Shown here: positions 30,169 to 38,599 of the stretch, in pieces
Numbering within the stretch: the stretch's first letter is position 1
Layout of the letters: each line of letters begins with the position of its first letter
From: Massilia sp. Root133
Lineage (GTDB): Bacteria > Pseudomonadota > Gammaproteobacteria > Burkholderiales > Burkholderiaceae_D
Assembly (NCBI RefSeq): GCF_001426525.1
Contig: NZ_LMEW01000012.1
Coordinates: forward strand, 595,110 to 659,109
Reading direction: 5' to 3'
DNA length: 64,000 nt
Notes under the pieces: model-generated
Database searches by the model: none
The model's input: only the letters and a program-made list of their open reading frames with translations
What the model was told of the DNA's origin: nothing
Made by a program: the position numbers and the translations under genes

Positions 30169-30689
30169 ACGGCCACCGCCAGGCTGCCGTGGCCTTGTAC
30201 GGCTTGGCGTCCAGCGACCAGGTGCGCATCCTCGCGGAACTGCCGCTCCAAGACCAGCGCATCCTGCAGGAGTACCTGGCCGAACTGGCCGCCCTCGGGT
30301 TCGACAAAACCGCCAACATGAGCGAGGCCACGGCTCCGATGCCCGTTGCGCCGGCCGCCGCACCGCTCGAACCGCAAGCGTGCCTGCGTGGGGCGGCCGC
30401 GGCCGATGTGCTGGCGGTCGTCGGCCATGAACCGGCGGCGCTGATCGCGCAACTGCTCGCGATCGACAGCTGGCCATGGGCCGGCGCCGTGCTCGATGCG
30501 CTGGCGCCGCACAAACGCATGCTGGTGCGCGAGGCGCTTGATGCCGGCATCGCCGACGCGCCAGCACGCACACATTTTCTGCTTGCCGCTGTTCATGCCG
30601 GCGTGGCGCATGCTCCGGCGGCGTCTGCCCCCGTCCGTGCACGCCGGCTTCCCGCCTTCTTGTGCAAATGGTTGCCATGGACCCGATAA
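30165..30689 (+). CDS. Reduced FliG-like protein lacking the torque-generating domain
   Basis: 174 residues in the position where fliG normally lies, between fliF and fliH. The N-terminal 45 residues (RQAAVALYGLASSDQVRILA to LAALGF) resemble the FliF-binding FliG N-domain. Residues about 85-125 (DVLAVVGHEPAALIAQLLAI then DSWPWAGAVLDALAPHKRM) resemble the FliG middle domain, where EHPQT is here GHEPA. FliG is usually 330-340 residues; the C-terminal domain with the charged residues that contact MotA is absent, and the protein ends in a basic tail (RARRLPAFLCKWLPWTR). Homology is by pattern only and is weak, so an unrelated adaptor cannot be excluded. Flanked by 4- and 13-nt overlaps, so it is clearly part of the operon. 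Confidence 0.65.
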   Translation: MNGHRQAAVALYGLASSDQVRILAELPLQDQRILQEYLAELAALGFDKTANMSEATAPMPVAPAAAPLEPQACLRGAAAADVLAVVGHEPAALIAQLLAIDSWPWAGAVLDALAPHKRMLVREALDAGIADAPARTHFLLAAVHAGVAHAPAASAPVRARRLPAFLCKWLPWTR

Positions 30690-31501
30690 TTCGCCTCGCC
30701 CAGGTGTCGCCCGTGACGCGCCGGATCGGCCGTGCCGCCGTTGCGGCTCCCAAACGCACAGTTGTAGAGATGGCGCCCGCGTTTGATCCGTTGCAGCTCC
30801 CGAGTGCGCCCGTGGCCGCGCCCTCCGCCGTCCCGCCGAGCGCGCAGGCTGCGGTTGCGGACGCCGTTCCTGTCAACGCATGCGCATGTGCGGACAAATT
30901 GGCGCGCGCCGAGCGTGAACACGAGGCCGCTCTGGCCCGGCGCGATGCGGAGATCGACGCGCTGCGCGCAGCCGCCCAGCAGGCAGCCATCGATCTGACG
31001 GACGCCTACACGGACGCCGAACGGCGCGGGTACGAGGCCGGCGAGAAACAGGGAAAACAGGCTGCGGCCGCAGCGATGCGGGCGGAAATGGACCGTGTGA
31101 CGTCTCTCGCCGGCGAGATCGACGGCGCGCTGCGCAAGCTGACCGCCACGGCCGAAGATGCCATGGTGGACATCGTGTTCACGGCCGTTTGCCGCATCAT
31201 TGGGGAGCGGGGCGCGACCCGGACAGCGGTGCAGGACGTGGTACGTGCCGCAGCCGCCGCCATGCGCGAGCGAGAGCAGTTGGTTGTGCGTCTGCATCCG
31301 GACGACGTCGCGCTCCTGAAAGGCGACGCGGACGGTGGTGCTTTGCGAATCGACGCCGACCCGGCCGTGGCGCTGGGCGGTTGCATGATCGACGGGCCCG
31401 CCGGCTCGCTGGACGCCCGCTTCGAAACGCAGCTTGAAGCGCTCGGCGCGGTGCTCAAGAGCGTGCGCGCGCAGCGGCTGGCCGGGCAGGAGGCCGCTTG
31501 A
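30677..31501 (+). CDS. fliH: Flagellar export stator protein FliH
   Basis: About 274 residues. The architecture is that of FliH/HrpE: a variable N-terminus, a charged heptad-rich helix (EREHEAALARRDAEIDALRA) with a glycine-spaced stretch (RRGYEAGEKQGKQAA), then the globular C-terminal part (LVVRLHPDDVALLKG, GGCMIDGPAGSLDARFETQL) conserved in the family. It regulates the FliI ATPase in the cytoplasm. The start is uncertain: ATG at 30677 gives the cleanest N-terminus and overlaps the previous gene by 13 nt; ATG 30668 and GTG 30662 are also in frame. The stop overlaps the fliI ATG. Confidence 0.85.
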   Translation: MDPIIRLAQVSPVTRRIGRAAVAAPKRTVVEMAPAFDPLQLPSAPVAAPSAVPPSAQAAVADAVPVNACACADKLARAEREHEAALARRDAEIDALRAAAQQAAIDLTDAYTDAERRGYEAGEKQGKQAAAAAMRAEMDRVTSLAGEIDGALRKLTATAEDAMVDIVFTAVCRIIGERGATRTAVQDVVRAAAAAMREREQLVVRLHPDDVALLKGDADGGALRIDADPAVALGGCMIDGPAGSLDARFETQLEALGAVLKSVRAQRLAGQEAA

Positions 31502-32811
31502 TGGAAGCCTATCTCGACGCCGTACTTACCGTCCCGCTGATGCGCCGCCGCGGCCGCGTGAGCGGTATCGCGGGCCGGAGCATCGAGGCGGTCGGCCCCG
31601 AGGTCACCATCGGCGAGGTGTGCCGGGTGCACCTCGACACCGGAGCAATGCTGACGGCCGAAGCCGTGGGCATGAAGCCCGGCCGGGTGATTCTAATGCC
31701 GTATGGCGAATTGCGCGGCATCGGCGTGGGCAACGAGATTCTCGCGACCGGGCGGTTGGCCTACGTGGAGGTGGGCGATGGCTTGCTCGGCCGCGTGATT
31801 GATGCGTTCGGGGCGCCGCTGGACGGCATGCCGGCGCCGCGGCTCGCGGCGAGCCGGAACTTGACTGCGGATCCGATCAATCCTCTGACGCGTCCCCGCA
31901 TCGATCAGCTGCTGGAAACCGGTGTACGCGCCATCGACACGCTGTTGCCGCTTGGACGCGGCCAGCGTGTGGGGATCTTTGCCGGCAGCGGCGTCGGCAA
32001 GAGCACGCTGCTCGGGATGCTGGCGCGCGACGTGAAGGCCGACATCAACGTCATTGCGCTGATCGGCGAGCGCGGACGCGAAGTGCGTGAATTCATCGAG
32101 AAGCATCTCGGCGCGGAAGGCCTCCAACGCAGCGTCGTCGTGGTCGCCACGTCGGACCAGCCGGCGCTGGCTCGCACGCGCGCCGCACATGCCGCCACGG
32201 CGATCGCCGAAGCGTTTCGCGACGAGGGCCGGCAAGTGCTGCTGATGATGGATTCGATCACCCGTTTCGCAATGGCGCGCCGCGAGATCGGCCTGGCCGC
32301 CGGCGAGCCGCCCACCGCGCGAGGCTATACCCCGTCGGTATTCGCCGACATCCCGGCCCTGTGCGAACGCTGCGGCACCACGGATTCCGGCGGGTCGATC
32401 ACCGCGCTGTATACCGTGCTGGTCGAGGGGGACGATTTCAACGAACCGATTTCCGACATCGTGCGCGCCACGCTGGACGGCCACATCATGCTGTCGCGTG
32501 ATCTGGCCCATGAAGCGCATTTTCCCGCCATCGATGTGCTGCAAAGTGCCAGCCGCCTCGCGGGCGAACTGGTGAACGATGCGGAGCAGGAGGTGATGAC
32601 AGCGGCCATCGAGCTGATCGCGACCCACGAGCGGAACCGGCAAATGGTCGACATGGGGGCCTACAAGGAAGGCAGCAACGAAGCGATCGACCGAGCCATC
32701 AAGCTGTATCCCGGTGTGCGCGCGGTCCTGCGCCAGTCGGTCGTGGAGTCGAGCACCCGCGCCGAGGGCCTGGAACGTCTGCGCGCGGCGCTGGACGGGG
32801 AGGCGCGATGA
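31501..32811 (+). CDS. fliI: Flagellar export ATPase FliI
   Basis: 436 residues, the usual length. Walker A GSGVGKST at about residues 162-169, Walker B-type LLMMDS near residue 251, and the family signature of T3SS/F1-like ATPases around PPTARGYTPSVFADIPALCE. The substrate docking and catalytic Glu region (IGERGREVREFIEKHL) is intact. It hydrolyses ATP at the cytoplasmic face of the export gate to release chaperones and unfold substrates. ATG overlaps the fliH stop (TGATG) and the stop overlaps fliJ by 4 nt. Confidence 0.96.
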   Translation: MEAYLDAVLTVPLMRRRGRVSGIAGRSIEAVGPEVTIGEVCRVHLDTGAMLTAEAVGMKPGRVILMPYGELRGIGVGNEILATGRLAYVEVGDGLLGRVIDAFGAPLDGMPAPRLAASRNLTADPINPLTRPRIDQLLETGVRAIDTLLPLGRGQRVGIFAGSGVGKSTLLGMLARDVKADINVIALIGERGREVREFIEKHLGAEGLQRSVVVVATSDQPALARTRAAHAATAIAEAFRDEGRQVLLMMDSITRFAMARREIGLAAGEPPTARGYTPSVFADIPALCERCGTTDSGGSITALYTVLVEGDDFNEPISDIVRATLDGHIMLSRDLAHEAHFPAIDVLQSASRLAGELVNDAEQEVMTAAIELIATHERNRQMVDMGAYKEGSNEAIDRAIKLYPGVRAVLRQSVVESSTRAEGLERLRAALDGEAR

Positions 32812-33275
32812 CCCGCACGCGCTTCCGTTATGCGCTCCAGCCGGTGCTGCTGACGCGCCGATGGGCGCTGGATGCCTTGCTGCTCGAATTGGGTGAGCAC
32901 AACGCCGCCATCGCGGCGCAGGCGGCACTGCAGGCCGAAACGCAAGCCAGGTATCAAGCCGCCAGGTCCGACTGGCGCGCGATGGCCGCAACGCCGCAGG
33001 CGCAGTCCGTACAGACCTTTGCCATGAACGGACGCTATCTCGACGACCTTGCGCGGCAGATGCGTGAGCAGGCGGCGCGCATGGACGAGCTGAGCGCCGC
33101 CCGCGACGAGGTCGTCGCGCAGGTCGAGCGTGCTCAACGCGCGCTGGAAGCCGTCGAACGGCACCGCGACGACATGCACCAGCAATACATACAGAAGCGC
33201 GTGAGCGCGGATTTCAAATTGGCGGATGACCAATGGAACACACTGCAGACTGGAGGCGCGAGCCATGACCATTAA
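32808..33275 (+). CDS. fliJ: Flagellar export stalk protein FliJ
   Basis: 155 residues, alpha-helical and highly charged throughout, with a predicted long antiparallel coiled coil (QMREQAARMDELSAARDEVV then ERAQRALEAVERHRDDM). The N-terminus RFRYALQPVLLTRRWALDAL is the FliJ start pattern. FliJ is the central stalk of the FliI hexamer, analogous to F1 gamma. Sequence is weakly conserved in this family, so the call rests on size, coiled coil and position directly after fliI. Confidence 0.85.
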   Translation: MTRTRFRYALQPVLLTRRWALDALLLELGEHNAAIAAQAALQAETQARYQAARSDWRAMAATPQAQSVQTFAMNGRYLDDLARQMREQAARMDELSAARDEVVAQVERAQRALEAVERHRDDMHQQYIQKRVSADFKLADDQWNTLQTGGASHDH

Positions 33276-34266
33276 CCTGGATTCGACCCAGTGCGCCCCG
33301 GCGGCTACGGCGGCACGGCTGGACCGGCACGATCCCGACGCACGCCAGGATCGCTGGATGCTGGAACTGGAGCGCGCGATGTTCTCCACGAGCGCAAAGA
33401 AACCGCGCGGCGCCGATGGCGGGCAGACCGTGGCGGCGCAGCAGGAGAGCGTGCGTCCGGACTTGGCGGAAGCGGCGGCGCCGCCTGGACAGCGGCCCAC
33501 GGGCCTCCCGCAGCGTGCCGCGGGCGGAGTGCGAGGCGTCGACAGTCAGTTGGGCGGCGCCGCGGATTCCGCAAAACGGACCGGCGTGCAGACTGCCCGT
33601 GACGCCGTGGCCGACCGGAACGAAGATGGGAAAACCGCCGCCGGCCCGGTTGCCGTGGCCGCCGTCGTGCCTGCGTTCGCGCATGCGCAGGCGGGCGTGC
33701 AGACCGCGGCAGCATTTACCGCCACTGGGGGCGCGACGGCCGTCGCGCCGACGGTGCACAGCGTGCTGCGCGCTGCGGCCAGCAGCGACCCTATCGGATC
33801 CGTGCAGATCGTACAGGCAGCGCGCCAGATCGCGGTGCCGACGTTGGCATTATCCCAATCTGCGGCGCCGGCGTCCGAGGCCAGCATGCCGGCCGAAGCA
33901 GCACCGGACAGCGTGGAACGGCCGGCGTCAGACGCAGCCGGGTCGGCAGAGGCGGTCGAATTCGACAAGCGTGTCATGCACCTGTTTGCCGGCACCGACG
34001 GCATGCACGCGTACATCCGCGACGCCGAACTCGGTGCCGCCCAGATGCGCAGCGTCGCCGCTGCGCTCAGCTTCGAGCTTGCGCTCGGCGGCCAGCCACT
34101 CGCCACGCTGACCGTCAACGGCAAACGGATCGGCCTGACAAAGAAGGATGTGCCGGGCGGTGCATTCGATGCCGACGGCTTGGCTTCGCCCGCCGGCGAC
34201 GAGCCGGCCGGAGCGCGCCCGTATTCCCATTCTCTCACGCACGCGCGGAAAGACTCTTCCGAATGA
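33265..34266 (+). CDS. FliK-position hook-length/secretion-switch candidate
   Basis: 333 residues, rich in Ala, Pro and Thr over residues 40-230, as expected for an extended molecular-ruler segment. It lies between fliJ and flgD, the usual place for fliK. The conserved C-terminal FliK domain is not obvious; instead the C-terminal region contains HAYIRDAELGAAQMRSVAAA followed by LATLTVNGKRIGL, a compact fold-like block. Start is ATG at 33265 with GGAGG eight bases upstream; it overlaps fliJ by 11 nt. Function as ruler is inferred from position and composition; it could also be a secreted substrate of the apparatus. Confidence 0.6.
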   Translation: MTINLDSTQCAPAATAARLDRHDPDARQDRWMLELERAMFSTSAKKPRGADGGQTVAAQQESVRPDLAEAAAPPGQRPTGLPQRAAGGVRGVDSQLGGAADSAKRTGVQTARDAVADRNEDGKTAAGPVAVAAVVPAFAHAQAGVQTAAAFTATGGATAVAPTVHSVLRAAASSDPIGSVQIVQAARQIAVPTLALSQSAAPASEASMPAEAAPDSVERPASDAAGSAEAVEFDKRVMHLFAGTDGMHAYIRDAELGAAQMRSVAAALSFELALGGQPLATLTVNGKRIGLTKKDVPGGAFDADGLASPAGDEPAGARPYSHSLTHARKDSSE

Positions 34267-34667
34267 CTATCAGCACCGCAACCGCCGTCGGCACCCCGCA
34301 GGCCGCGCAGTCCAGCAATATCGGCATCGAGGACTTTTTGAAGATCCTGACGTCGCAGCTGAACAACCAGGATCCGCTCAAGCCCGTCGATAACCAGGAA
34401 TTCGTGGCGCAGATCGCCCAGTTCGCAACCCTTGAACAGAGCCGTCAGCTCAACGCGAAAATCGATTCGCTGCTGTCGGTGCAGTCGTCGACCCAATCGA
34501 TCGGACTCCTTGGGAAGTCGGTCGATTTCACCCAGAGCGGCCAAACGCTTTCGGGCAAGGTCACGGGGCTGGCATTGGCCTCGGGCCAACCGATGCTAAG
34601 CATCACGACCGCGAGCGGGAGCATCACCGATAACGTCAGCCTGTCGCAGCTCGTCAATATTCGCTAA
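34263..34667 (+). CDS. flgD: Hook cap/scaffold protein FlgD, short form
   Basis: 134 residues against about 220-230 in enteric FlgD. The diagnostic N-terminal block is clear: IGIEDFLKILTSQLNNQDPL, KPVDNQEFVAQIAQFATLEQ and SIGLLGKSVDF. The C-terminal Tudor/FnIII-like part is reduced to one short stretch ending SLSQLVNIR. FlgD caps the growing hook and lets FlgE assemble. Overlaps the previous gene by 4 nt and is followed 9 nt later by flgE. Confidence 0.9.
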   Translation: MTISTATAVGTPQAAQSSNIGIEDFLKILTSQLNNQDPLKPVDNQEFVAQIAQFATLEQSRQLNAKIDSLLSVQSSTQSIGLLGKSVDFTQSGQTLSGKVTGLALASGQPMLSITTASGSITDNVSLSQLVNIR

Positions 34668-34676
34668 GGACACATT

Positions 34677-35864
34677 ATGTTCGATACCATCTTTATTGGC
34701 ACTTCCGGGCTGCTGAACCATGCGAAAGGCCTGCGCGTGGTCGGCAATAACCTTGCCAACGTCAACACGCCGGGCTTCAAGAGCTCGCAGTTGCAGTTCT
34801 CCAGCCTGTTCGAGCAGAGCGGCGGCCGCCCATCGCAATCGGAAGGGGCGGGAAATCTGGTGCGGACCGGTTCCGGCCTGGGCTCGTTCGGCACGCAAAT
34901 CAATTTCCGTGCGGGCCTGGAGCAGGGGACTGGTAATCCACTCGACCTCGCCATCGATGGCAATGGATTCTATGTCGTCAAGCGCGGTGACAACCTGCTG
35001 TACACGCGCGCCGGCGATTTCAATTTCAACGCCCAGGGCATTCTAGTCAATTCGGCCGGCGATCACGTGCAGGGTCTCGAGAATGGCCGGCTGACCGACA
35101 TCAGCCTGGATAAGCTGGAGCGCAGTGCGCCGAAGGCGACCGCCACCGTGACGTTCCGCGGCGAACTGGCGCTGACGGCGGCCACGCCGCCGATCGACAA
35201 GACACTGGCCGGTGTCACTGTTCTGGACGCCAACGGTGTGGACCACCCGCTCAGCCTGAGTTTCCACAATGACGGCAACGGCGTGTTCACGGTGACGGCA
35301 AAGGATGGCGCCAATGCCACGGTGGCCACCGGACAAATAAAGTTTTCCGGCGGCGTCCCGGTCGCCGGGTCAAATTCGTTGTCCTGCTCGTACACACCGG
35401 CCGGCGGTGCCGCGGCACCGCTGCTGCTGGATTTTTCCAAACTCGTCAGTGTGGAGACCACAACCGTTCCCATCAGCGTCGCTTCGCAGGACGGGTACGC
35501 GGTCGGGGTCAGAACCGACCAGACTTTCGACGCCGACGGCTTGTTGACGGTCCAGTATTCGAATGGACAAAAGGTCAGTGGCCCGCGGATCGCGCTCGCC
35601 GATTTTTCCAGTGAAGGTGCACTGGAAGAAGCGGGTGGGAGTACGTTCCGTACCGCGGGCGGGGCCGAGGCGCAGTACGGCTATGCCGGTACCGGCAGTT
35701 TCGGCAAGCTCGCTTCGGGCCGGCGAGAAGGATCGAATGTCGATCTGGCCGAAGAATTCGGCAACCTGATCCTCATGCAGCGCGGCTATCAGGCGTCGTC
35801 GCACGTCATCAGCACGGCCAACGACATGATCCAGCAATTATTCGACATGAAGGGTAACCGCTGA
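34677..35864 (+). CDS. flgE: Flagellar hook protein FlgE
   Basis: 395 residues, normal for FlgE. N-terminal rod/hook signature IFIGTSGLLNHAKGLRVVGN then NLANVNTPGFKSSQ; internal family block LDLAIDGNGFYVVKRGDNLL and YTRAGDFNFNAQGILVN; C-terminal helix VDLAEEFGNLILMQRGYQAS with STANDMIQQLFDMKGN. It builds the extracellular hook. ATG at 34677 is preceded by AAGGA. The stop overlaps the next gene. Its presence shows the apparatus should extend beyond the outer membrane even though no flagellin or junction protein gene is found in the window. Confidence 0.94.
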   Translation: MFDTIFIGTSGLLNHAKGLRVVGNNLANVNTPGFKSSQLQFSSLFEQSGGRPSQSEGAGNLVRTGSGLGSFGTQINFRAGLEQGTGNPLDLAIDGNGFYVVKRGDNLLYTRAGDFNFNAQGILVNSAGDHVQGLENGRLTDISLDKLERSAPKATATVTFRGELALTAATPPIDKTLAGVTVLDANGVDHPLSLSFHNDGNGVFTVTAKDGANATVATGQIKFSGGVPVAGSNSLSCSYTPAGGAAAPLLLDFSKLVSVETTTVPISVASQDGYAVGVRTDQTFDADGLLTVQYSNGQKVSGPRIALADFSSEGALEEAGGSTFRTAGGAEAQYGYAGTGSFGKLASGRREGSNVDLAEEFGNLILMQRGYQASSHVISTANDMIQQLFDMKGNR

Positions 35865-36673
35865 TGTCCGCGCTCGAGGTCCGGCCGTTTCGGCTGCTGG
35901 GCGAGGGCGCTGTGCGCGTAGTGCACACGGCGCTCATGCAGGCAGTTTCCGCCTGGGCGGCCGATTGGGGGCTCGCGCCGGCGGTTGTCGACGTCGACGT
36001 GCACCGTGCCTGGGGCGACGCATCGGCCCGGACGCTGGCATGGAACCATGGCGCACAGTCGAACGGCCGGCGCGCTTGGCTGGCGGTCGGCCCCGACGTC
36101 GCCACCGGTCTGCAACAGATGATGTTCCCGGCGGACCCTAGCTATGGTCCCGTCGGTAGCGCCACGCCCGCACTAGCCGCAGCGGGCGCGTTGCAGGCCC
36201 TCGACGCTTTGCTGGATGCGCTGCTGCGGACATCGTTGTCGAGCCAACACAATGTGCCGCGCTGCGGCGCCGCAGTTCCAGCCGTACCCTGGGAGTACGG
36301 GTCGGGCGCTCTCGTAGCGCGGCTCGCGGTCGGCAGCCGGCATTTCCACGTCCTGCTGGACGCGCCCGCCGTGCAGGCGCTGGTGCCGCCGGCCGCGCCG
36401 CTCCCGGTCCTGAGGGCGGTCGACGTGGCGGCCGGCGTGGCCGACGTGCCAGTGTCGCTGCGGCTCCAAGCGGGCACGGCGCGGGTCGGGGTGGGGGCAC
36501 TGTTGTCGCTGGCGCCCGGCGACGTCATCCGTCTCGACAAGCAAGCCGATGCGCCGCTGACGCTCGCGTCGATGTCGAGCCATCCGCTGTTCCACGCTTA
36601 TCTCGGGCGCTGCCGCGACGAGGTTGCCGTCGAGCTCGTTCAAAGTCATACCCCAGCTGGAGAAGTGCAATGA
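35864..36673 (+). CDS. FliM/YscQ-like C-ring protein, reduced
   Basis: 269 residues in the fliM position before fliN; FliM is normally about 330. The C-terminal SpoA domain is recognisable: VPVSLRLQAGTARVGVGALL, SLAPGDVIRLDKQAD and HPLFHAYLGRCRDEVAVEL. The N-terminus (LEVRPFRLLGEGAVRVVHTA) does not show the FliM EIDALL-type CheY-binding motif, and the middle region does not clearly match the CheC-like FliM domain. It looks more like the C-ring/sorting-platform proteins of non-flagellar type III systems (YscQ/HrcQ). Role: cytoplasmic ring or sorting platform with FliN. Chemotactic switching is unlikely from this sequence. Confidence 0.75.
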   Translation: MSALEVRPFRLLGEGAVRVVHTALMQAVSAWAADWGLAPAVVDVDVHRAWGDASARTLAWNHGAQSNGRRAWLAVGPDVATGLQQMMFPADPSYGPVGSATPALAAAGALQALDALLDALLRTSLSSQHNVPRCGAAVPAVPWEYGSGALVARLAVGSRHFHVLLDAPAVQALVPPAAPLPVLRAVDVAAGVADVPVSLRLQAGTARVGVGALLSLAPGDVIRLDKQADAPLTLASMSSHPLFHAYLGRCRDEVAVELVQSHTPAGEVQ

Positions 36674-37011
36674 GCCATACCAGCAGCAAAAGCGTCTTGG
36701 GCGTCATCCACCATGTCGAGTTACCGGAGTTGGAAGAACGTGGCGGTAGCGGCGCCGCGCTGCTCAATTCGCGTACTGAATTGTTGGACAGTATCGGCGT
36801 CGACGTCTCCGTCGTCGTCGGCCAGGCGCACACGACGGTGGGTCGCCTGATGAGCCTGAAACAGGCCGACGTCCTGAAAATCGACCGGGCCGTCGACCAG
36901 GTGGTCGACATCGTCGTCAACGGAAATATCGTCGCCCGCGGCCAACTGGTCGTGGTGGACGACAGCTTCGGTGTGCAGGTCACCGAAGTGGCAGCTGCCG
37001 TCCGGGCGTGA
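36670..37011 (+). CDS. fliN: C-ring protein FliN
   Basis: 113 residues, essentially one SpoA domain: ELLDSIGVDVSVVVGQAHTT then VGRLMSLKQADVLKIDRAVD, VDIVVNGNIVARGQLVVVDD and SFGVQVTEV. These are the standard FliN motifs (GxLLxLxxGDVI and NGxxxAxGEVVV types). It forms the lower C ring/sorting platform and docks FliH-FliI. Overlaps the FliM-like gene by 4 nt and the next gene by 4 nt if GTG 37008 is used. Confidence 0.9.
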   Translation: MSHTSSKSVLGVIHHVELPELEERGGSGAALLNSRTELLDSIGVDVSVVVGQAHTTVGRLMSLKQADVLKIDRAVDQVVDIVVNGNIVARGQLVVVDDSFGVQVTEVAAAVRA

Positions 37012-37013
37012 AC

Positions 37014-37337
37014 ATGACGCAGCAAGGTACCACCGTTCAGCCTGCGATTCCGTTCAAACGGGACGGCGGAAGCGGCGCCGCGCTCGCCTCCTCCGGCGTC
37101 GGCGTGCTGATCGTCTCGTTGCTTGTCATCGCCGCGGTCCTCGTGATCCGCAAGCGCCTGCGCATTGGGGCGCCGGCCGGTGGCGGCAAAGCGCTGCTGC
37201 AGGTGCTGGAGACACAGCGGCTGGGGCCGCGCGCGCTCGTGTCGGTGATCGAATTCAAGGGAACCCAATATCTTCTGGTGCAAAGCGAGCAGGGCGTCAC
37301 CTGCGTTGCCAGCGTTCCTGCAGGAGGCCAGCCATGA
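37014..37337 (+). CDS. fliO: Export-gate assembly protein FliO
   Basis: 107 residues with one transmembrane helix (VGVLIVSLLVIAAVLVI, residues about 29-45) followed by a small cytoplasmic beta domain (LQVLETQRLGPRALVSVIEF, GTQYLLVQSEQGVTCVASV), the usual FliO pattern. FliO scaffolds assembly of the FliP5R1 complex. ATG 37014 is preferred; an in-frame GTG lies at 37008. Overlaps fliP by 4 nt. Confidence 0.82.
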   Translation: MTQQGTTVQPAIPFKRDGGSGAALASSGVGVLIVSLLVIAAVLVIRKRLRIGAPAGGGKALLQVLETQRLGPRALVSVIEFKGTQYLLVQSEQGVTCVASVPAGGQP

Positions 37338-38113
37338 CGGTGTGGCGACGCAGGCCGGGGCCGTTGTTGACCGTGGCGATCGGCGCATGCGCGGCGCTGC
37401 TGTTGTGCGGTTCCGCGTGGGCGGCCGATCCGGCAATCAGCCTGCCGGGCATGCAGATCAGGATGGGCGCGGCGGGCAGTGGCGGCGACATGTCGACAGC
37501 CGTCAGGATCCTGCTCGGGCTGACGGTGCTCAGCCTGGCGCCCGGCATCCTGATGTCGATGACCGCCTTCGTCCGCATCGTGATCGTCCTGTCGATGCTG
37601 CGCCAAGCCCTGGGCATGCAGCAGACCCCGCCGAATACGGTCGTGGTCAGCCTCGCGCTATTCCTGACGTTTTTCACGATGGCGCCCACGCTCGCCCGCA
37701 TCAATCAGGAAGGGTTGCAACCATATATGGCTGGCCGAATGAGCGCCGAGGCCGCGGTCGACAAGGCTGTGACGCCGCTGCGCGATTTCATGGTGCGCCA
37801 GACGCGCGAGCAGGATCTGGCGTTGATGGTCGAGCTGGCAAAGGTCGCGCTGCCTACCACTATCGACGACATCAGCATGGTGCAGCTGGTCCCGGCGTTT
37901 ATGTTGTCGGAACTGCGGGCCGCGTTCCAGATCGGCTTCGTAATTTTCCTGCCGTTCCTGCTGGTCGACCTGATCGTCTCGAGCGCGCTGATGGCGCTGG
38001 GCATGATGATGGTCCCCCCAGCGTCGATTTCGCTACCCCTGAAAATCCTCATGTTCGTGCTGATCGATGGCTGGGACCTGGTCGTCCGGGCTTTGCTGGG
38101 TACATTTTCTTGA
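37334..38113 (+). CDS. fliP: Export-gate channel protein FliP
   Basis: 259 residues. A signal peptide (LLTVAIGACAALLLCGSAWA) is followed by the strongly conserved core: LTVLSLAPGILMSMTAFVRI, VIVLSMLRQALGMQQTPPNT, VVSLALFLTFFTMAP and the C-terminal LVPAFMLSELRAAFQIGFVI, FLPFLLVDLIVSSALMALGM, MMVPPASISLPLKILMFVL. With FliQ and FliR it forms the export channel in the MS ring. ATG at 37334 has CAGGAGG just upstream. The usual fliP-fliQ-fliR run is interrupted here: fliQ comes 2.7 kb later. Confidence 0.96.
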   Translation: MTVWRRRPGPLLTVAIGACAALLLCGSAWAADPAISLPGMQIRMGAAGSGGDMSTAVRILLGLTVLSLAPGILMSMTAFVRIVIVLSMLRQALGMQQTPPNTVVVSLALFLTFFTMAPTLARINQEGLQPYMAGRMSAEAAVDKAVTPLRDFMVRQTREQDLALMVELAKVALPTTIDDISMVQLVPAFMLSELRAAFQIGFVIFLPFLLVDLIVSSALMALGMMMVPPASISLPLKILMFVLIDGWDLVVRALLGTFS

Positions 38114-38125
38114 ATCGATGTACAC

Positions 38126-38568
38126 ATGTCCTCGACCGAGATCCAGCGCCAGGAGGTGACGCGGAAGCGCGTCATCGGCGAGCGGGTCACGTTGCTGGCG
38201 GAGTCGCCGCCGCCCCAAGCCGGGCCCGAGGCGGTATTTGCTCGTCTGGCGGAGCTGGCGGACTGGCGGTCGAGTTTGCGCTGGAGGATTCCGGCATGTA
38301 CCTTCAGGAAGCGGGGACTTATGCCCACAATACGTATTCCGGTGTCCAATTGCGACAATTGCGCGGCAGGGTGAAGGTGGCGCTCGCCGAGATCGGCGCA
38401 AACCAGCGCAGAGTGATCGAGCTGCATTATCTGCAGCATCTTCCATTCGAAGATGTGGCAAGCCGGATGGCGCTGACGCGTGGGCGCATTTCGCTAATTC
38501 ATAAGGAGGCACTGCACAACCTGCGCGCGCGGCTGACAAAGACCGACGCCATCGATCTGCAATGCTAG
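38126..38568 (+). pseudogene. Broken, N-truncated sigma factor (FliA-like regions 3-4)
   Basis: The first 45 codons (SSTEIQRQEVTRKRVIGERV to VFARLAELA) read in one frame; the continuation GLAVEFALEDSGMYLQEAG is one base back, so a -1 shift near nt 38260 is needed to join them. The downstream part carries a good sigma region 4: RVKVALAEIGANQRRVIELH, YLQHLPFEDVASRMALTRGR and ISLIHKEALHNLRARL. Region 2 (core and -10 binding) is missing because fliP ends only 12 nt upstream. The likely ancestor is a flagellar sigma-28-type factor. I see no slippery heptamer at the join, so mutation is more likely than programmed frameshifting. Even if the frame were restored it would not be a complete sigma factor. 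Confidence 0.72.
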
Positions 38569-38599
38569 CAACGACGCACACATAGCATAGGAAACTACC

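Noticed and set aside
38255..38265. Programmed -1 ribosomal frameshift in the sigma-like gene.
   Set aside because: No X XXY YYZ slippery heptamer or clear downstream pseudoknot is visible, and the protein would still lack sigma region 2. Mutation is the simpler explanation.
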